Below the pieces are notes generated by a model, which saw nothing but the letters and a program-made list of their open reading frames with translations, had not been told where the DNA came from and did not search any database. From Ignelater luminosus (taxonomy: Eukaryota; Arthropoda; Insecta; Coleoptera; Elateridae), in contig VTPC01001678.1 of the NCBI GenBank assembly GCA_011009095.1, positions 1 to 64,000 of the forward strand: a stretch of DNA of 64,000 bases, given 5' to 3'. Within the stretch, counting starts at the first letter, position 1; each line of letters starts with the position of its first letter. The position numbers were made by a program, and so were the translations under genes. This document shows, piece after piece, positions 58,849-64,000 of the stretch.

Positions 58849-60790
58849 AATTTGTTTGAATACCTTCCATTAAATTGAAGAAGTTAATGTAATAATGAGT
58901 TTGTTGTTTTATAAATTATACTATCAGAGGCAGATATGTAATACCACCATAAAATAACCACCACAATGTGGTTGGTTATTTTATAACGCTTTTGTTTTTA
59001 AAGAGTCGGGAAGAATGCAAGGGAAGAGTTATTTGATGTCACTAGACTTATCTAATGGTATATTATACTTAACTATTGTCTCTCAACTCATCTCTGTACT
59101 CCTCAATTGCTTTCTTAATAAGCAAACTTATGCAAAGGTCAATTAGTATTTATCTGTTCTCTTGTAAGTACATGTATAAAGTGGTTCAAGTTGAAAAATG
59201 GAAAAAATGAGCAGAAATGGTCTCTTGCTATCGCCCTAGCAATCTCCATTGTTAAAAAATTGATTTAAGTTGGGCATTTCTTTTTCTCTTTTGTTGAAAA
59301 TAAATGAAGAAACAATAAACTGACATATCTAAAACTGAATTGAAATAATTAAAAACTGACAAGAATCGGTGTTATTTTCATCAAAGACAAACCCAAATTC
59401 CGCATTCATCGTTAACTTTAAGGTTAACACATTCAACTAGAACATTAAGTTTCAAAAAATGCCAACTAATAAATAACCCTGGTTCAATAGATGGACACGG
59501 TAATCACGAATAATTATGTTTGTTTGTTTTATCATCCAGTATTCAAAAATCCATACGTAGTATATGGTACTGGATTACAAAAAATAATTGAAAAGTCTCG
59601 CGATTTCAAGATATTCCTATGCAAAAACAAAAATTTACATCGTATATATAGTGTGTTTACCAAACGTTCTCTTTGGAGAAAAAATAGTAGCGCCATCTAT
59701 TACTCGTTCTACAAACTTTTTATATACAGAATCTTTCACCATCACAAATAAGCGAATTAGGAATCATTAGGTGCATGGTGTATTGATATTTTAGGGGTAG
59801 CTCAAAAGAGGACACCACTGTAGTGATGATATTAACAATAATAATTAAGTCTCCATCGAGTGTGTGATAAACCAAAAAAGTCAATAATAATAAAAATAAT
59901 AATAATAACATTATTGCCTCATAATTGATTTGATTTTAACCAAGACAGTTTAGATAAACCACATGTGATCTACATCAACATGTCACATAACTGTTTGTCT
60001 AGAGCATAAATATTATGTGAACCTCGATTCCATTCCGGTAGCTACAGTCTTCTCATTCCTTCCTCGTTACCTTCAAGTGCAATTGTGATTCTGGTTGATA
60101 CCTTATAACATAATTATTGGTACAATATTAGAGAGTAAAGTAAATTTAGAGATTTAAGAAGTTCTTAAGAACTTTTTCAAATTCAGAACTGCAATAAATT
60201 CTTTTGCTTCCTTTTCACATTCTTTTTTCAGTGTGTTCAGCAGCATGTTATTTGATTTTTTCCCCTTTATGATTAGTTCAATTGCCTGTACATGTATTAG
60301 ATCATTTATAGTTCTTCTTGATCTAGATCTAGATCAAAATTACATCATCAAATTCTGCCTCATCAAACAGAAGTTGCCCATGATCTTCTTTAATACTAAG
60401 AAAATTGTACTTTCCAAGGTTTATAAAAAATGATAATAATTTAGAAAACTTTAAATTCTTACAGTTAAATAATGCAAGGCTAAAACAAATAAAAGAAAAC
60501 AAAATAATGTACTAAACAATTAGACAATCGTATATAAGCATTTATTCCAAAATATTGTTAGAAATATTATATTACAGTAAAAACAAGATAATAATAAGAT
60601 TTTCCAAGTATACATTGAAGAAAATATATTTCTTTGAAAACGATTAAAATTTGTATCTAAATACTTTTGTACATCTCTTCATTGTCAAAACCTATCAAGG
60701 AAATAACACGCCAATATAACATTAAAAGATCTAGATCTACATTATTGTCATGAATCATAGTCACAATTATTATTCTTAAGTGGTAGTTCT
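58849..60790. other. Intergenic spacer, possible CTCF-type site
   Basis: No gene recognised; 59-86-codon ORFs at 59491-59770 are unsupported. GCGCCATCT at 59690-59698 matches the core of the insect CTCF site (AGATGGCGC inverted). A perfect 20-bp palindrome, TTGATCTAGATCTAGATCAA, lies at 60318-60337. Confidence 0.3.
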
Positions 60791-60799
60791 TGACCGGAT

Positions 60800-61687
60800 T
60801 CAGATCTTTCTTCCATTTTTACAATTACAGTTAGTAATTTTACAAAGTTTTTTAAAAAACCGTGTCATGTATCCTGAAATATGTCGAACTATCTTGACAA
60901 AAGAAAGATACACAAAACCCAGTATTGAATCTTCCAAAGTATCTTCAATCTTCCTCATTTCTATTACAATTAAAAAACTTTGCTTCAATTCTGCATAAAC
61001 CCAGTTTTCTCTCCAGTTTATATGATCCATACATTCTCTAAAGAATTCAATTGATACATCCTGATACTTGAAGATGATCTTCCAGTTAACTTTGTCTGCA
61101 AATTCTTGTATAAACTCTTCCGATAGTTCTTGATGACGAGAGACTAAAAACCAGTTTATATAATTTTGAAATTCTCGTATAAATTCTTCTGATAGTTCTT
61201 GGTCAATTGAAATATGGTTCCAATTCACATGATGCTTAAACTCTCTGATAAATTCTTCAGACAGTATCTGTTTTTTAGAAATTTGTTTCCAATGTACTTT
61301 ATCTTTAAATTCTTTTATGAATTTTTCTGAAAGCTTCTGATAACTAGATATTGAATACCACTCTACCAAATCTTGAAATTTTCTAATGGAATTCTCTGAT
61401 AATTCTTGGTGTTTAGATATTTCTATCCAATCTACAAGATTTTTATGTTCTCTGAGGAATCTTTCTGATAGCTTTTGACTTGGATTGAGTTTTAACCGTT
61501 TCAATATTGCATTTAGATTGTAATCTGAATCATAGAGTTCCATAATATTATTTTGTACATACAGCTTAAAATGTTGAGTAAAACTATTAGTGTTTATTTC
61601 AATGTTGACTGCTGTACAGAAATGTATGTGATCTAAATCTTTTACATACTTTGATATTTGATAATAGCAGTCATATATTAATGTCAT
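60800..61687 (-). CDS. 295-aa protein of seven tandem 23-residue repeats
   Basis: A single uninterrupted ORF starts with ATG at 61687 (A at -3; an in-frame TAA lies upstream) and stops with TGA at 60800. Residues 1-70 form a head (YQISKYVKDLDHIHFCTAVN) faintly reminiscent of an F-box. Residues 71-231 are seven 23-residue units of consensus Q-LSEEFIREF-DKVNW--IS-, each probably a pair of helices. Unit 7 is degenerate, and an eighth is partial. The tail (232-295) includes a hydrophobic stretch (ILGFVYLSFVKIV) and a basic cysteine-containing end. I know similar 'LSE-FI-EF---VNW--IS--Q' repeats from giant DNA virus, protist and bacterial proteins, but no insect gene by name. The function is unknown; a scaffold or substrate-binding solenoid is plausible. 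Being intact with conserved units, it may be a functioning host gene, possibly acquired. Confidence 0.75.
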   Translation of the reverse strand: MTLIYDCYYQISKYVKDLDHIHFCTAVNIEINTNSFTQHFKLYVQNNIMELYDSDYNLNAILKRLKLNPSQKLSERFLREHKNLVDWIEISKHQELSENSIRKFQDLVEWYSISSYQKLSEKFIKEFKDKVHWKQISKKQILSEEFIREFKHHVNWNHISIDQELSEEFIREFQNYINWFLVSRHQELSEEFIQEFADKVNWKIIFKYQDVSIEFFRECMDHINWRENWVYAELKQSFLIVIEMRKIEDTLEDSILGFVYLSFVKIVRHISGYMTRFFKKLCKITNCNCKNGRKI

Positions 61688-61713
61688 TTTAGTTTTGGTA
61701 TATTTTACAGAAA

Positions 61714-62110
61714 CTATTTGAGAATTTCTTTAAATTTGATTTTAACAGATTTTGTATAATCTTTAGCAACTTCTTGCAATTTCTGCTTTTACTGCTTATT
61801 TTACCTTAAAAAAAACAGTTTTTATACATTAGAAGAAGAATATAATGATTTATACCTATGATATATACCTGACCTATAGTTAGTTATACAATACATGAAG
61901 GGGCGCTAATAAGTAGGTTACATTTTAAACCAATTAACTGGATTTTTAAAAATATTGCAAATTTCTAAATCAATGTTAGGTATTATAGGTAGGTATGTTT
62001 TTCATAAATATTAGTTAAAATATTTATTAATCTTTAAAATATCTCACCTCAACTGTTGCTGGAAACAAATCAAGCTGCAGGACAAAACTCACAAGTTCAA
62101 ATATTCCCAT
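61714..62110 (-). CDS. Possible two-exon small ORF (43 aa) just upstream of the repeat gene
   Basis: Exon 62110-62048 (MGIFELVSFVLQLDLFPATV then E) ends at a good donor (GAG before GTGAGATA). Joining to an acceptor after GTAAAAGCAG at 61783 gives KLQEVAKDYTKSVKIKFKEI, LK and TAG (61782-61714). The stop lies 26 nt before the ATG of the 295-residue ORF. The acceptor has a weak pyrimidine tract, and other acceptors give immediate stops. It may be a leader exon with a small upstream ORF or a chance structure. Confidence 0.3.
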
Positions 62111-62540
62111 GATATATAACAAAAACCTGTTATTATCACTATCATTATCATAAGGTTTGATATTAGGTGTCAATGAATTTGAATATTTTCTACTATTACA
62201 TCACAAAATCAATAATTACTTTTTAGATATTTTAAACTTTAGATAAATTATTTAGTGTATTCGTATCGTAAGAATTCAATTTTATTCTATTTTTTTATAA
62301 TAAAATTCACTTTTATAGTTATTAATTATTTTAGAAATTACAGAAATAATTGATGCTAATAAATTAATTTGTAAGCAGTGACTTAATAAAATAATCAGAT
62401 AAATAAATAAAAATAAACCATCAGAAATTTGGTAACAATTTATAGTAAATAAATAGCCGAATTATATCAAAATACTATTTGAGAATTTGCTATTCAAACA
62501 ACACATCTTATAAACTTCTGTAATGCAACAGGTTTGATGG
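62111..62540. other. Intergenic, nothing recognised
   Basis: Very AT-rich; no signature seen. Confidence 0.3.
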
Positions 62541-62747
62541 TTAAGTACGCTTCTGCTTTGGAATCCTATTTTTACATAAGGAAACAATACGTACATTCTT
62601 CCATTCAACAGGAAATTCACAAAACGTCAAAAACAAATTAAAAATGTAATGCTGAAATTTTTCCTTTTCAATTAATACCCAGATAAGCATAGTTGCAAAA
62701 TAAAACTTAAAAGGCAGTAAAAGTGAAGATAAATTTATTTTCATCAC
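62541..62747 (-). mobile_element. LINE RT N-terminal fragment
   Basis: The minus strand encodes LIEKEKFQHYIFNLFLTFCE, FPVEWKNVRIVSLCKNR. This fits the '-L---F---L-SG-FP--WK-A-V-PI-KK' start of jockey/CR1-type LINE reverse transcriptases. Only about 60 codons survive. Confidence 0.5.
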
Positions 62748-62759
62748 TTATCCATCACT

Positions 62760-64000
62760 GGAACCATGAGCTCACCAGTGAAATACAAAAACTCTGTCTT
62801 CAAAGAAACAGAAATAGGTAATAAATATATGGATTATATTATTAAATCGATAGACTTGTTTTTTGTTGTTGTCACCATTACACCACCTGGGCCTATCAAC
62901 TTATCCTTTTATCTAAATGCATGCAATTCCTTTTCTGCCAATTTATGTTGGCAGGCACCCAATCAACAAGTTCTTACATATTTTAAATTATAGCTATCAT
63001 GACTTGATCCAGAATAGTTTACTGAGCTATTGATTGCAGGATGAATGTCCTTTTTGCAATAGGACACCTCCAAAGTTTCCAAGGGTGGTCTTTACTAGTC
63101 ACTTAACTCAATTTTTACTGTTCTTACGAGGCTGAGCTTAGTAGATACCAAAAATATATATGCGATATTTTGCAAGATTAAAAATAAAATATTTTTTGTA
63201 TCTTCATAGTATCAACACGTGACACACTGATTTGGCTTCTAATATTGTTTATATTTGCTTTATTGTTACTGATTGCTAGTATTTACTTACTACTTTACTG
63301 TTTATCTATAACTTTTCATATAAAACCAAATAAGACTGAATAAAATAAAACAACTATAAAAGACGCATTGAACCATATTAAAATCTCTAGAAACGTGAGA
63401 ACCTACTTAATGTATTTAACTGATTTTTAAAGAATGTATTAATTATTATCTTATCTCAACTATTGGTTTATTTATTTATTTTGAGAATGTTTTCATTTTT
63501 CTTAGTTCTGTAAAGCTGTAGGCCTTCAGATATGTATATGTATACATATCTCTACTTACCAACATCATAATATAATAAATTTACTACAAAACTAAGGCAC
63601 GATGCAACTACAGTAAAGTTCTGTATTTTATTTATTTATTAATTATCATTCAGTATTATTATAATATAGTAATAAGCAGATTATTGCAAAATCTCATAAA
63701 AAAATTCCATTAAAAATTCATGTGATTGCTGCTCTATTTTATTATAAATTGTTTAAAAGCAAAAAGAAGATATTAAAACTGTAAGTTTGGTAATATTGAC
63801 AAAATTTTGATTTGATAGATTTTGCACTTTTCCCATGTTTATGGGATGCACTAAAATTATCAACGTTATTTTAAGATCATGTTCTACAGAAATCCAAATG
63901 ATAGAAATCTTTTAAATACTTCAATAGACTATGATAGCAGTAATAATTTAATGCCGTTGGATATACATAATTACCTAAAGGTCATTATAAAATAAATAAA
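62760..64000. other. AT-rich flank, nothing recognised
   Basis: Short ORFs lack family resemblance; a TATGTATATGTATACATA palindromic stretch lies near 63530-63547. Confidence 0.35.

Overview
This window is AT-rich eukaryotic DNA. It has short GT-AG introns, many decayed transposons and one scaffold gap (400 N). The host genes are insect epsilon-class glutathione S-transferases (GSTs), a class typical of holometabolous insects. Together with the mix of non-LTR retrotransposons, mariner/Tc1, hAT and piggyBac remnants, this suggests a beetle. The order is an inference; nothing here fixes the species.

The core of the window is a GST-epsilon array. I could assemble eight intact genes exon by exon: A (13.2-14.2 kb), B (21.2-22.0), C (26.5-30.7), D (31.1-32.1), E (39.0-39.8) and F (45.2-46.0) on the minus strand, then G (53.8-54.6) and H (58.1-58.8) on the plus strand. 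All share one architecture: 47-48 codons, then exactly 67 codons, then 101-104 codons, with both introns in phase 0, giving 215-218 residues. Two broken GST copies lie between E and F. E, F, G and H form a recent subgroup (motif GSP near residue 11) and share a promoter motif 60-75 bp upstream of the ATG. A, B and D each carry changes at usual glutathione-site positions.

Two other protein genes flank the array. At 6.2-7.9 kb (minus) is a six-coding-exon gene for a coiled-coil protein of about 470 residues. At 60.8-61.7 kb (minus) is an intact 295-residue ORF built from seven tandem 23-residue repeats.

Much of the rest is transposon debris. There are APE-type LINE fragments at 1.9-3.3, 5.6-5.8, 15.2-18.9, 23.1-24.9, 32.8-34.8, 42.3-43.3, 49.0-50.8, 51.7-53.2, 55.6-57.2 and 62.5-62.7 kb. 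DNA elements include a young-looking mariner with perfect 28-bp ends (36.2-37.4 kb), a Tc1-like element nested in a LINE (15.8-16.5 kb), a hAT remnant (8.2-9.2 kb), a piggyBac remnant (11.4-12.1 kb) and several MITE or foldback elements. There is also a tRNA-derived SINE, a short diverged satellite (54.8-55.4 kb), a GC-rich island of uncertain origin (9.3-11.0 kb) and one small fossil reverse-transcriptase piece of the Ty3/gypsy type (1.3-1.7 kb).

The GST array is probably a detoxification locus grown by tandem duplication, with the last two genes inverted and with transposon insertion accompanying loss of some copies. I found no unmistakable new multi-gene system. The strongest leads are the 23-residue repeat protein, the shared GST promoter module, the altered glutathione-site residues, and an unrecognised exon-like ORF at 22.7-23.0 kb.
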